DNA of 64,000 nucleotides from Stictocephala bisonia (Eukaryota > Arthropoda > Insecta > Hemiptera > Membracidae). Of the stretch, positions 1 to 12,200 are shown in pieces (positions within the stretch are counted from its first letter, which is position 1; every line of letters begins with the position of its first letter). Under the pieces are notes generated by a model. The model did not search any database, had not been told where the DNA came from, and saw nothing but the letters and a program-made list of their open reading frames with translations. The position numbers and the translations under genes are program-made. The stretch lies in contig JAQJVL010000057.1 of assembly GCA_035578905.1 (NCBI GenBank), positions 1,240,001-1,304,000 of the forward strand, read 5' to 3'.

Positions 1-959
1 ATGTAATTGACAAGTCCTCGGTGACGCAACAATCTTTTATCTTGTTGAAGACAAGTCATGATGAACGACCGAACCCTCAGTCGAGGCTGTAAGATGATTG
101 ATGATTAAAGGTAGCAAGGAACAGTGTTTCAAGTTACCGACTGTGCCATCAGCACACTACACGAGTAAAGAAACAAGACTAACTACGTGTAACCACATGT
201 AATTGACAAGTCCTCGGTGACGCAACAATCTTTTGTCTTGTTGAAGACAAGTCATGATGAACGACCGAACCCTCAGTCGAGGTTGTAAGATGATTGATGA
301 TTAAAGGTAGCAAGGAACAGTGTTTCAAGTTACCGACTGTGCCATCAGCACACTACACGAGTAAAGAAACAAGACTAACTACGTGTAACCACATGTAATT
401 GACAAGTCCTCGGTGACGCAACAATCTTTTATCTTGTTGAAGACAAGTCATGATGAACGACCGAACCCTCAGTCGAGGCTGTAAGATGATTGATGATTAA
501 AGGTAGCAAGGAACAGTGTTTCAAGTTACCGACTGTGTCATCAGCACACTACACGAGTAAAGAAACAAGACTAACTACGTGTAACCCCTTGTAATTGACA
601 AGTCCTCGGTGACGCATTAATCTTTTATCTTCTTGAAGACAAGTCATGATGAACGACCGAACCCTCAGTCGAGGCTGTAAGATGATTGATGATTAAAGGT
701 AGCAAGGAACAGTGTTTCAAGTTACCGACTGTGCCATCAGCACACTACACGAGTAAAGAAACAAGACTAACTACGTGTAACCACATGTAATTGACAAGTC
801 CTCGGTGACGCAACAATCTTTTATCTCGTTGAAGACAAGTCATGATGAACGACCGAACCCTCAGTCGAGGTTGTAAGATGATTGATGATTAAAGGTAGCA
901 AGGAACAGTGTTTCAAGTTACCGACTGTGCCATCAGCACACTACACGAGTAAAGAAACA
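1..959. repeat. Satellite, 196-bp unit, about 4.9 copies
   Basis: Equivalent points of the unit fall at 1, 197, 393, 589 and 785, an exact 196-bp spacing. Copies differ by only a few substitutions (for example at 589-590 and 616-617). The array is cut by the window start, so its true length is unknown. It ends abruptly near 959, where the unit sequence changes to unrelated AT-rich DNA. No open frame runs through it, so a satellite is the simplest reading. Confidence 0.95.
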
Positions 960-1136
960 CAACATTAGGTATGCCTCCGTCGAACGTGATTAAGGTCACA
1001 AACAATCATGTTTGTAAAGGGTTTTAATATGCCAGTTAACTGTAAATACAGCAAATGGTATCTGCATACAACTATACTGAACGATTATATAAATTTAATC
1101 ATACTAGAAATGACTAGTTTTTTAATTATCATAATA
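960..1136. other. Unassigned AT-rich spacer
   Basis: Short stretch between the 196-bp satellite and the first AT-rich dispersed repeat. No gene or repeat recognised. Confidence 0.5.
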
Positions 1137-1345
1137 CGTGTTGGTGCATATACAGTACAAGTGAACGTCACACAACACAAATATATTATAACACAAGTAC
1201 AAAATTCACAAATATATATATCAATAAAATCACGAAATGTACAAAATATTTTATATATTTGTGCATTTTGCACTTGAATTGTTATATATTTGTGTAATAA
1301 TTCTAATATATCTGTGCATGTCGAACTTGTACTTAAATAAATTTG
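1137..1345. repeat. AT-rich dispersed repeat, head-to-head pair (family H)
   Basis: The left part, from the ACGTGTTGGTGCATATACAG motif onward, carries short ACAAATATATTA/ACAAGTACAAAAT modules. The right part (about 1225-1345) carries the same modules as reverse complement, such as ATATATTTGTGCATTTTGCA. The same sequence occurs at 6290-6542, 24180-24530, 17375-17460 and 39290-39540. Copies 1 and 6290 share the same outer end, so this is a dispersed element and not chance AT-richness. It has no coding capacity. The small open frames here on both strands come from the repeat modules. Confidence 0.7.
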
Positions 1346-2130
1346 TGTATAAACTCATACTAAATGATTTATAACATTTAGTTAATGTTATTACTCTTTA
1401 AATATGATAACATTAAATAATTCTTCAAATGTAAATATACTAAATGATTCTTTATATGTAATCATGCCAATAACTTGAAAAGTAAAATGATAATTTTTTC
1501 TAAATGATTCTCCAAATGCAGCTATAATAAATGTATTTTTGTTGTTAAGTAACAGTTCTTTCTTATTATCCACTTCAAGTAGTTTTATAATCTAAGAAAA
1601 GTTTTACATTGTATATTCATAAATTGTTATAACGTTTTACCATTAGATATTCTGACACAAAACACACCAATTCTCCTTCCTTACGTACATTTAAGATGCA
1701 AATGGCTCTGTAAGTACTTACATAACTTCTATCGCGGATGTTATTCTTGTTACCTGCTCTGTAAGTTAATCTGTTAGTACATGGTTCTACATTACCATCG
1801 TGCTGTTTGAGGATTAAATTTATAACAGACGTTTAGTCAAAATATAAAACAGAAGTAATTCGTTGCCATTCGTCAGTAGTATACCTCTTAAATAGTAGAT
1901 TCAGATAGTAGAAAGTCTTTCTGTTATGGTTTCTCTTGACTTTAGTAATCTAAGGTTTTATCACAATTACGTTAGTCTTAACGATCTCTACGCCACTCAA
2001 AGTTCCCCTCCTCGCTCTATTCAACGTTGCTTGATATATGCCTACAATTTACTATACAAAATTATCTATTTCCATGGCATATGATCACAATGTAAACGTT
2101 AAAAATATTAAAGTAATCAATCAATATTTT
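1346..2130. other. Unassigned AT-rich intergenic DNA
   Basis: No gene, RNA gene or repeat recognised. Only short frames with no family resemblance occur (for example 1391-1573, minus strand). Confidence 0.5.
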
Positions 2131-2275
2131 ATTTGCCGGCTTAGTGGCTCTGTGGTTAAGGCAATTTCCATGGTTCCAATCTCCATCTGAGCTAAAGATC
2201 GTTACTTCACTCGTTCAATAAAGTTCATGCACAGGCCGGCAGGCCCATGTGTACTGGTGGGTGAATATTTTTTAT
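2131..2275 (+). mobile_element. tRNA-like SINE fragment (head type 1)
   Basis: Around 2141-2162 lies an A-box-like stretch (TAGTGGCTCTGTGGTTAAGG). A B-box-like GGTTCCAATC follows at about 2173-2182, at tRNA-like spacing. After the head comes a GC-richer segment (CAGGCCGGCAGGCCCATG) and then AT-rich DNA. This is the layout of a tRNA-derived SINE with Pol III internal promoter boxes. The B box is imperfect (GGTTCCAATC against GGTTCGAATC), so it is probably an old copy. I do not see the 3' domain shared by the other SINEs in this window. Confidence 0.5.
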
Positions 2276-2486
2276 AAATTCGTATTTTATTTATGTATTA
2301 TTTACAGTCTAACTTTTAAACCAATTGACTCAACACTCTTTTATTGAGTAGTGGGTTAAAGAGTCCGTCAAGACTCTTCGTTGGACCTTCGTTAATGGTG
2401 GTTCGTATACCTCCTGCTCACCCAAATACACGATTACTTGTGTTACTTTCATATTAAAATAATAATAATTGATGTATAATTTATAA
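2276..2486. other. Spacer between SINE fragment and LINE fragment
   Basis: Contains a small hairpin (GAGTCCGTCAAGACTC, near 2369) and otherwise nothing recognised. It could be degraded tail sequence of either neighbour. Confidence 0.4.
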
Positions 2487-2829
2487 TGATTTTCCTGGAG
2501 ACAACACTACCCACCGTAACTGGTCACCATCCACTGGCGTTCCTGAGGTCCTTACCCTCTTTGAGGTCCATTGAGGTCAAGTTATTTCTCCAGGCTTTTG
2601 GAAAATACCCTAGACCAACGTTAGTATTAAATAGAGCAGAAAAAATAAGACAACTTTTTTCGTTCTCCTTGCGTATTTCGTGCGGGCTTGCAGCTCCATC
2701 AGTCTTCAGTTTTTTAAGCCGCCTTCTTATCTCCTCTGCTGTAATGGAAAATAATTCATCTATAAACTTGGTTCCAGTAGCCCACAGAACTCGGACCTTG
2801 TCCCTGACCTTTTCCACACTCGTCGTCAA
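2487..2829 (-). pseudogene. Decayed LINE reverse-transcriptase fragment
   Basis: The minus-strand reading gives a frame of about 100 residues resembling the region just before and at the start of a non-LTR reverse transcriptase. An ITAEEIRRRLKKLKTDGAAS stretch matches the usual helix plus 'K..GPDG' region. GYFPKAWR and LKEGKD then match the '..W....IPKPGKD' region. An in-frame stop follows the final tryptophan, and the reading continues as PVTVGSVVSR, like the 'RPIT..S...R' motif of R2-type elements. There is no ATG start, an internal stop, and nothing recognisable on either side. It is a dead fragment. The clade (R2-like) is inferred from these few motifs only. Confidence 0.6.
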
Positions 2830-3162
2830 ACATCATTTAGTAGCTAGGTCCATCACTAATGACCCGGCCGGTTTTCAATGTGGAGAGGATTGGCGGAGAA
2901 CTGTTTGACCTCCGACAGAAACATAGGCTTTGTGAGCTATGTCTATTTGTATGTAATTTGCTTATTTAAGTTATGTGATAATAGCGAATTGGTTCTGAAT
3001 TGTAATTTACGAAGTGTCATCGCAGAATAATTATAAATCTAAGACATATGGGAAAATTACGGATGTACGTATTCAACAAAAGAAATAGAATGCTTTTAAT
3101 GTTTCATGTGAGTTTCACTTGAACAGAGTTGTTGTAACACAACCATAAGTAATAAATGATAT
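2830..3162. other. Unassigned intergenic DNA
   Basis: No gene or repeat recognised. The start of the 82-bp satellite lies at its right edge. Confidence 0.5.
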
Positions 3163-5404
3163 GTTTGTACTTGTGGGCTGTCGATACTACGACTGTGAAC
3201 TCGACGTCAGCCGTGACGACTGTGTTCGTCATATTCAACGGTATTGCCTTTGTACTTGTGGACTGTCGATACTACGACTGTGTACTCGACGTCAGCCGTG
3301 ACGATTGTGTTCGTCATATTCAACGGTATTGCCTTTGTACTTGTGGACTGTCGATACGACTGTGTACTCGCGTCAGCCGTGACGATTGTGTTCGTCATAT
3401 TCAACGGTATTGCCTTTGTACTTGTGGGCTGTCGATTCGACTGTGTACTTGACGTCAGCCGTGATGATTGTGTTCGTCATATTCAACGGTATTGCCTTTG
3501 TACTTGTGGGCTGTCGATTCGACTGTGTACTTGACGTCAGCCGTGACGATTGTGTTCGTCATATTCAACGGTATTGCCTTTGTACTTGTGGACTGTCGAT
3601 ACTACGACTGTGTACTCGACGTCAGCCGTGACGATTGTGTTCGTCATATTCAATGGTATTGCCTTTGTACTTGTGGACTGTCGATACGACTGTGTACTCG
3701 CGTCAGCCGTGACGATTGTGTTCGTCATATTCAACGGTATTGCCTTTGTACTTGTGGGCTGTCGATTCGACTGTGTACTTGACGTCAGCCGTGACGATTG
3801 TGTTCGTCATATTCAACTGTATTGCTTTTTTTTGTACTTGTGGACTGTCGATACGACTGTGTACTCGACGTTAGCCGTGACGATTGTGTTCATCATATTC
3901 AACGGTATTGCCTTTGTACTTGTGGACTGTCGATACGACTGTGTACTCGACGTTAGCCGTGACGATTGTATTTGTCATATTCAACGGTATTGCCTTTGTA
4001 CTTGTGGGCTGTCGATACGACTGTGTGCTCGACGTCAGCCGTGACGATTGTATTCGTCATATTCAACGGTATTGCCTTTGTACTTGTGGGCTGTCGATAC
4101 GACTGTGTATTCGACGTCAGCCGTGACGATTGTGTTTGTCATATTCAACGGTATTGCCTTTGTACTTGTGGGCTGTCGATACGACTGTGTACTCGACGTC
4201 AGCCGTGACGATTGTGTTCGTCATATTCAACGGTATTGCTTTTTTTTGTACTTGTGGACTGTCGATACGACTGTGTACTCGACGTTAGCCGTGACGATTG
4301 TGTTCGTCATATTCAACGGTATTGCCTTATTACTTGTGGACTGTCGATACGACTGTGTACTCGACGTTAGCCGTGACGATTGTGTTTGTCATATTCAATG
4401 GTATTGCCTTTGTACTTGTGGGCTGTCGATACGACTGTGTACTCGACGTCAGCCGTGACGATTGTGTTCGTCATATTCAATGGTATTGCCTTTGTACTTG
4501 TGGACTGTCGATACGACTGTGTACTCGACGTTAGCCGTGACGATTGTATTTGTCATATTCAACGGTATTGCCTTTGTACTTGTGGGCTGTCGATACGACT
4601 GTGTGCTCGACGTCAGCCGTGACGATTGTGTTCGTCATATCCAACGGTATTGCCTTTGTACTTGTGGACTGTCGATACGACTGTGTACTCGACGTTAGCC
4701 GTGACGATTGTGTTTGTCATATTCATCGGTATTGCCTTTGTACTTGTTGGCTGTCGATACGACTGTGTCCTCGACGTTAGCCGTGACGATTGTGTTCGTC
4801 ATATTCAACGGTATTGCCTTTGTACTTGTGGGCTGTCGATACGACTGTGTACTCGACGTCAGCCGTGACGATTGTGTTCGTCATATTCAACGGTATTGCT
4901 TTTTTTTTGTACTTGTGGACTGTCGATACGACTGTGTACTCGACGTTAGCTGTGAAGATTGTGTTCGTCATATTCAACGGTATTGCCTTTGTACTTGTGG
5001 ACTGTCGATACGACTGTGTACTCGACGTTAGCCGTGACGATTGTGTTTGTCATATTCAATGGTATTGCCTTTGTACTTGTGGGCTGTCGATACGACTGTG
5101 TACTCGACGTCAGCCGTGACGATTGTGTTCGTCATATTCAACGGTATTGCTTTTTTTTTGTACTTGTGGACTGTCGATACGACTGTGTACTCGACGTTAG
5201 CTGTGAAGATTCTGTTCGTCATATTCAACGGTATTGCCTTTGTACTTGTGGACTGTCGATACGACTGTGTACTCGACGTTAGCCGTGACGATTGTGTTTG
5301 TCATATTCAATGGTATTGCCTTTGTACTTGTGGACTGTCGATACGACTGTGTATTCGACGTCAGCCGTGACGATTGTGTTCGTCATATTCAACGGTATTG
5401 CCTA
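3163..5404. repeat. Satellite, 82-bp unit, about 27 copies, with higher-order structure
   Basis: The core CAACGGTATTGCC recurs at 3236, 3321, 3402, 3484, 3566 and so on, with spacings of 81, 82 and 85. The 85-bp units have an extra ACT in the 'GATACTACGAC' stretch. Four units (near 3825, 4239, 4899 and 5150) have an expanded T run that lengthens the unit. A three-unit block of 251 bp is duplicated: about 4777-5031 recurs at 5028-5282 and includes the private variant TGTGAAGATT. Because 82 is 1 modulo 3 and the unit has few stops, overlapping open frames appear in several frames on both strands. None is a gene. Confidence 0.95.
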
Positions 5405-6179
5405 CTCAGGTCGTTATTGTAACGATTTTTTAATCTAAATAAACGCCGACAGTAATGTGGTATTTGAAAAATTATAAATGTTTCTTTAAACTGTGTTTAA
5501 AATATAAATTATTTAGTAACACAACAGACTAAATAATGTTTATAGGAAAAGTTTCTCTAATTAACATAAAAGGCACAAAGCCCTTAAATTAAATTAATTA
5601 TATGATTGTTTTATATTCCAGAGTAGAAAGATCATTCAGACATGTGTACATAGAACCTTGGAGTAACCTCATTTCCTTTTCGCTGTTGTGTTCTGGAAGA
5701 GAGATACTCAAGCCATGCCTCCAGCCTCCTTTAGCCACGATCGTTAACGTCTCGTCTTTGTTCCCGCCAAAACACTTATTACCCGCTCATTCTTTGTTTG
5801 TAACACAGCCCTTACCGGTTTAACCACCAAGACGCCCTGTGAAGTGGTACAGACTCGGTGTTCATCGTCTTTGGCAGATTGACGACACTCGTAGTTAGTT
5901 GATGATATTTTTAAATCTATATTTTAATAACTACTCAACATTTCAATGAACCAAGTACAATCTGATATCAGTAAACTAAACAATGTTTTATATTTCTCAG
6001 GAAGATATGTATATAATAGGAACACATACAAGTTTATTTTATAAGTTTCTTATGACCTAAAGAAAATATAGTATTTTAAACGTTTGTAGAGGTAGTCGCC
6101 ATATTGGTTCTATTCCTATGAGAGCAATGTTAAATAGAAAATAGGACTGTGACTTTGTCGAAAATTATAGTTGTTGAAA
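5405..6179. other. Unassigned intergenic DNA
   Basis: No gene recognised. A short frame at 5602-5823 (plus) has no family resemblance. Confidence 0.45.
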
Positions 6180-6262
6180 TTATAATAATTATAGTTATAT
6201 ATATATATAATTTGTGTATATATATATATATATATATATATACAGTATATTACAAATTATAT
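6180..6262. repeat. TA microsatellite
   Basis: Alternating TA runs at about 6196-6208 and 6216-6242 within AT-rich DNA, next to the inverted repeat that follows. Confidence 0.85.
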
Positions 6263-6289
6263 ATAGCTTTTTAATTAGCATAATACGTG

Positions 6290-6542
6290 TTGGTACATAT
6301 ACAGTACAAGTAAATGCCACACAACACAAATTTATTACAATATAAGCACAAAATTAACAAATATATTACAATACAAGTACAAAATGCACAAATATTATGG
6401 TGAGCGTGGTTCACCGAAATCGATCACCATAATATTTGTGCATTTTGTACTTGTATTGTAATATATTTGTGCATTTTGTGCTTATATTGTAATAAATTTG
6501 TGTTGTGTGACGTTTACTTGCACTGTAAATTATATATATGCA
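6290..6542. repeat. AT-rich inverted repeat, arms of about 115 bp (family H)
   Basis: The left arm runs from about 6290 to 6403. The right arm, 6424-6542, is its near-complete reverse complement, with modules such as ACAAATATTATGGTGA against TCACCATAATATTTGT. The roughly 20-bp centre contains GAGCGTGGTTCACCGAAAT. This matches the stem-loop and GAAA of the hammerhead-like motif at 24542-24570, suggesting two elements joined at their motif ends. The arms show several mismatches, so the palindrome is not recent. No coding capacity. Confidence 0.8.
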
Positions 6543-7515
6543 CACACACAAATTATTTATGTATGTATATAAATGAACATAAAAATGTTTAAAAGTGGAT
6601 TCTCTAGTAACTTTCACGCTCTTTCAAACGATGTAAAAATTATGCTATTATGGAAATAAATCCAATACGGTGACTACCTAGCAATTTATTAAACATTTAA
6701 TATTTTATAGAAATATTTATTCAAGAAGAATTTTTATGAGAATTGTTCGTTTTCTTGTTTTGTACTAGTTGGTACAATCCTTCAATATTTCATAAAAATA
6801 TTCATTCAAGAAGAGTTTTTATGAGAATTGTTCGTTTTATTTCAAGTGTCAGGGAAAACACTAGTTGATACTCGTATAATCCTTCAATATTGTAAAAGAA
6901 AGCATTACTATTTGTAAATACATTATAACGAAATTGTTTTGTTGCCTTACATTTCATAAACCATAACTAAACAGTTTGGAATCAACGTTTAAACATTATA
7001 TGATAAAACAATAATAAATTCATAGTTAACTAAAAGTAACTTGTATTGTGATATATCCGAAATGTGTGAATTCATCCTCCACTGGCCACATAGTGTGAAC
7101 AGAAGTTATGAATATTGCATGAGCACAAGGTTGTGCAAATCTGCACGATTTAGTGGCTTAACCAACCGTTATGTCTGTGGGAGTTGCGCCTTAACACTTG
7201 AAGCACATAGAATATAAACATACAGAGATTCTCTATGCTCAGTGCCTCTTTGCCTTGAGTCAGACTGTACATTCGATGTTCTTAGACAACTAAATACAAA
7301 AGTGATCGAGGAGTATCATACTTAGCATTTGTGTGGCGATCATAGATGACTCGACCGTAGATTTGCGTTTCTGTGTGAATGATCAACACTCACCGATCAT
7401 TTTATTATAGTCCTGTGCATAATGTACTGTAATGTAATGTATCCAATGTAATATCTTGGATTTGAAAGTAAATACAACAAAGTGGTTCATCTACAAATTG
7501 GCCACTTTTTATGTT
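6543..7515. other. Intergenic DNA upstream of the Gypsy element
   Basis: Two related 90-bp stretches (about 6711-6775 and 6783-6850, sharing TTCAAGAAGA and GAGAATTGTTCGTTTT) form a weak tandem duplication. At 7107-7140 a segment with GAATATTGCATGAGCACA recurs at 22507-22545. No gene recognised. Confidence 0.5.
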
Positions 7516-7519
7516 ACAC
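7516..7519. repeat. Target-site duplication ACAC (left)
   Basis: ACAC sits directly before the left LTR and is repeated at 15733-15736, directly after the right LTR. A 4-bp duplication fits a Ty3/Gypsy integrase. ACAC is low-complexity, so a chance match cannot be excluded. Confidence 0.75.
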
Positions 7520-9028
7520 TGAGACCCATCCCCCCCCCCAAAGCTGGTAAGCGTGCCAACCGGGGGATGGCTCAAAACAAGTCGAGCGATGGGATCACGG
7601 GTGGCAGTTGGAGGGTCAAAATAACACTCGGCAGCTGAGCAAAACTAGTTTATTACCAAAAAATCAAAATAATTAATTAATCAAAACGGCAGAAGGCCAC
7701 AATAAAAAGAGGCAGAAGGCCGCAACAATAAATTAGCACTTAAATCAATAACCATAAACACTAAAATAACAAGATACAACACATAAACTACAGAAACAAC
7801 AAACTCCACAAATACCAAAATTTAACAATCAATTTTTGTATGGCCTATGGCCTATCTGCGGTTGGGCCTGAGACACCCAAAACGTAAGACAAATTATTAA
7901 CAATTTAAAAATGACCATTAAGAAACAAATTTAGATAACCCCAAAATAAAAGTGAAAAATTTAGCAAACTTCTGGAAACAAAAATTTTGGCATCATCAAT
8001 TAAGCCGGCAATTTGGCCCACATCCCTTGATTCCACCGGGGCCCGGGAGTAAGCCGGAATCCCGGGGCAGCTCCGAATTAAAAGTTAAGCAAAAGAACAA
8101 TAATCCCCTTTTGGTGAAAGTTTAAAAATTAAATAATTTAAAAGAAAATATAACACGGTACCGTCGAGTAAAAATTCACTTCAAAAACCCCCCCCCCACA
8201 AATACACTTAACAAAAAATAAATAACAATAACTAGGCCTAAGCAATTAAATAAATAATAACAGGATTTAACAATGGGGACCTAACAAAAATAAAAATCTA
8301 AACAAATGTAACAAGAAAATAAACTAATTAAACTAAATAACAATAAATATTAACATTAAAAGTTCTTGGTATTTCACGTTTTCTTTTCCCTTTAATAAAA
8401 AAATAAATAAATAAGTCCCCAATGGCTGTGTTGCTTAAAATCACTGTCCAAAGTTAGGCCTAGGCCACATACAGTTCCATAAACATTTTTTTTCTTCTTT
8501 TATATTTCATGATTTTTCCTTTTTATTTCTTTTCTTTTTCTTTTAATATCACCAAAACCCCTCAGCTCAGCCGCCGGGAAAAAAAATGGACAGAACTGAC
8601 CTGAGGACTGAAGAACTCTACCCAAAGCTGTAGAGAGGGTAGCGGGCGAAACTAGGCTCCAGCATGGTCCTCAGGCCAGGCTAGCAGAGCAGATGGTCGA
8701 CAATCCCCCGGACGGCAGGCCGAGGGCTGAACGTCCCACTCGAGGACCCTGGAGTTTTGGAGTCTCTCAGCCGAACATAGTAATCTCAGCAGGCAGAGCC
8801 AAAGACAAAAATGACGGCCAACCTGAAAGACGAAGGCTCCAGAGAAACTAGAACTACTCGAACAATCTAGAAGACGGTCAACCTGACCGAAGCTGCTGGA
8901 AACCGGAACGAAACGGAACTGGGCCAACGGCTACCAAAGTACGCAAATCGCCGGGCAAAAGCGAATCTCAGGCAGCCTGGCAGACAACAACGAAAAAAAG
9001 AAACTGTACCGGTCCAAGACCCGGTACA
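7520..9028 (-). repeat. 3' LTR of the Gypsy element
   Basis: 1509 bp, beginning TGAGACCCATCC on the plus strand and ending CCCGGTACA. It matches 14263-15732 almost base for base from 7520 to about 8753. Across 8754-9028, the U3 start in element sense, it differs in large blocks. On the sense strand an AATAAA lies opposite 7649-7654, about 130 bp from the LTR 3' end, and is a possible polyadenylation signal. The C run near 7531, the C run near 8191 and the T-rich tract at 8490-8546 are length-variable between the two LTRs. Confidence 0.95.
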
Positions 9029-9040
9029 ACCTCCCTCTGC
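9029..9040 (-). promoter_or_regulatory. Polypurine tract (plus-strand primer)
   Basis: On the element sense strand GCAGAGGGAGGT abuts the first base of the 3' LTR. That is the position and composition required for the RNase H-resistant primer of plus-strand DNA synthesis. Confidence 0.8.
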
Positions 9041-9255
9041 AAACCTCAACACACCCAGGCAGGGGAGCAAACTCGGTACCTCAGGGAACCAAGAGAAGAC
9101 GAAGACCTCCGAAGAGTGGTGTTCCAAGGACGTCCAAGAGAATCTAAGAGGGGAAACCCCTCGAACAGGGAGCGAACTACCCTGACGGTCGGGCCCGACC
9201 AGAAAAAGAGAGAAAGGAGACTCTCTCAGAACAGCCACCTAGGGCGCAGAGGTGA
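9041..9255 (-). other. Spacer between pol stop and polypurine tract
   Basis: About 215 bp with no env-like or other frame that I can support. Open frames on the plus strand here are antisense shadows. Confidence 0.6.
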
Positions 9256-12200
9256 TCAATCTCTTTGCCCCAAGAAACCCCCAGGAACACCAACTCCTGG
9301 ATCAACCGTTCCCCGGAAAGCCTTAAGCTGGGACACATGGGCTTTCCTGAACACCCTGCCTGACTGGGGATCAACCAGCAGAGCAGTCACCGGTGACAAA
9401 AACCTGTCGATGCGGTGGGGACCAGACCACCGATAGCACAACTTTGCAGCTCTTCGTTCCGCGGCCGAACTGACCGGGTGAGCCTGACAAAGAACCAGAT
9501 CTCCAACCTGAAAAGGGTTAGGAGTACGACCCTTATCATACCTCCTCCTCACTCTCTCTCTAGCACGTAGCAGGTTGCGCCGAGCAGCCCGCCACGTGGA
9601 CACTACGTCAGTGGCACCTGGCGTAGGTAGAAGATCCTCTAGCCTCCACAAGTTGGACAAAGGGTTGTTAGGAGGGTAGCCATGTAGAATCTCGAAGGGA
9701 GTGGCATTGTGACTCTCATGCTTGGAAGAATTAAAAGCAAGCTGGAGCCAAGAGAGACTCTCATCCCAGGTGTTCTGCTTCTCAGCATGGAAGGTAATAA
9801 GGGCAGACCGAAGATTGCGGTTGAACCGCTCTGCATGAGAAGGCTGTGGGTAATAAGGAGAGGTAGTCACATGCCTGATACCATTGCCAAAACAGAACCT
9901 ACGAAACTCATGGGAGGTAAACTGGCTACCGTTGTCGGACACAAGAGTGGAAGGCACACCAAAGTGCTGGAAGAGTTGGGACTGGAGAGCACGGATGGTG
10001 AGCTTAGCCGTGGCACTCCGAAGTGGGAAAAGCCAAACGAACTTCGAGAAAGCATCCACACAAACAAGTAGGTAGGAGCTACCTGACTTGCTACGGGGAA
10101 AAGGACCCACGTAGTCGATGAACACCTTCTCAAAAGGACGCTCGGCCACCTCAGAAGATAACAACCCTAACCTTGCATTCTGACTAGGCTTGCTGAGAGA
10201 GCACAGGTGACAAGCCCGCACTCTGCCAGCAACATCCCGGTCCATGCCCTTCCAGATGAAGTACCTACGAATCTTAGCGATGGTCTTATGAATGCCAAGA
10301 TGACCGCCCACAAGAGAAGAGTGATAATACTGAAAGACCATCGGTACTAGATGACTAGGCAGCACTACACGGGGTTCACCCCTCTGTCGAGGACGGCAAC
10401 AGAGTACCCCTTTGGACAGAAAATAGGGAGGGTGGGCACCTCCCTCTTGAAGCTCACCTAAGATGACTGACAGCTCAGGATCTTTCTGCTGATGGGACAG
10501 TAGGTCGTCAAAAGCCAGAGGAAAATCCAGAAGAACAGCACCACACTGAGCAACAGCCTCAGTCGGTGGATCACTGGGTTCATGATACATGCGGGAAAGA
10601 GCATCCGCGATGACATTCTGGGTACCCCTAAGATGTTGGACTCGGAACTTGAAAGCAGAAATTTTGACCACCCAGCGACCAATTTTCCCGAGCTGTCTGG
10701 GATGGGCAAGAAGCCAAGACAGTGCCTGATTGTCTGTCTCCAGCAAGAACTCAGCGTGTTCCAAGAAACGCCGAAACTTGTCCGTACCAAAGACAACAGC
10801 CAGACACTCTAACTCATAGATGGAAGAAGCTTTCCTTTCCTGGTGAGACAACGTCCTCGAAGCAAAAGCGATGGGCTGCCTGACCCCATCAAACTCCTGA
10901 GAAAGAACAGCAGCAATGGCGGAGGAGGAGGCATCAGTCTGAAGAACAAATTCTCTGCTGAAATCAGGCATACGCAGGACAGGAGGTTGCATGATAGCCT
11001 CCTTGAGAGCGTCAAAGGCAGTCTGCTGAGCTTGGCCCCACACAAAAGGGACACCTTTCTTTCGCAGCTCGTTCAACGGGGCAGCAAGCTCGGCCACGTT
11101 AGGGATGAAGCGACGGTAAAAATTCACCATCCCCACAAAACGGGCAATCCCCTTGGCATCTCTGGGAGGAGGAAAATCCCGAATGCCCTGGGTCCTCGCA
11201 GGATCTATGCAGACGCCTCGAGAAGAGATAAGATGACCCAGAAAAGAAATCTCAGGACGAGCAAAAGTGACTTTCTCTGGATTGACGGTAAGGCCAGCTG
11301 ATTTAAGGCGACTAAGAACTTCCTCCAGATGTTGCATGTGTTCCCCGAAAGTCTCACTGTAGACAAGAAGATCGTCCAGGTAATTGAAAACAAACTTGAA
11401 CTTCACATCATGGAAGATGGAATCAAGCAGACGAGTAAGAGTCTGGGCACCCACAGCAAGACCCATAGGAACCCTAGTGAACTGATAGAGATTCCAGGGA
11501 ACACAGAAGCTAGTCATGGGCCGTGATTCCTTCTTCAATGGAATCTGATGGTAGGCCTGGTTCAAATCAAACACACTGAAAAACTTAGCCTTACCGAACC
11601 AATCAAACGCAGAATGCAAATCAGGCAGAGGTACCGAGTCAATAGCGACCTTAGCGTTGAGCCTCCGATAATCCATCACAAGCCTAGACTTACCATTAGG
11701 CTTGGGCACAAGAAAAGCTGGACTGGCATAAGCAGAACGAGACGGTTCAATCACACCCTTGCTCAGAAGATCTTCTATCATAGCCCTCATAACCTCCATC
11801 TTTGGGGGAGCAAGTTTGTACGGATGACTCCTAACTGGCTGAGAATCGGTGAGGTGGATCTCATACTCCAGAAGAGAAGTGACCCCAAGCTCAGCCGTAA
11901 GCACATCAGGAAACCGCAAACACAGCCTCCTAATGACCCCCGCCTGCTCAGGGGGGAGATGACCAACCGGATCCACCTTGGGTTGTTCGGGCTCACAACC
12001 CACCTCTCTGACTGCAGGAGGGCAGTCAGAATCAGCTACTAGAGGCACCAAAACTCGCCGATTAAACTTAAAAAACATCTGGCGCTTCTGGAGGTCAAGC
12101 ACCATACCACTCTTAGAAATAAAGTCTGCCCCTAGGATACAAGAAACCGCCAGGTCCTTGGCAACAAGAAAACCCCACCTCCAGGAAAATCCTTCAATTT

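Noticed and set aside
3156..5422. Twenty or so overlapping open frames of 60-164 residues on both strands
   Set aside because: They are readings of an 82-bp satellite whose unit length shifts frame each copy. Frames overlap on both strands and have no start context or family.
8652..9238. Minus-strand frames in and next to the 3' LTR, and 15417-15949
   Set aside because: They lie in LTR U3 sequence, differ between the two LTRs, and show no env or other known motif.
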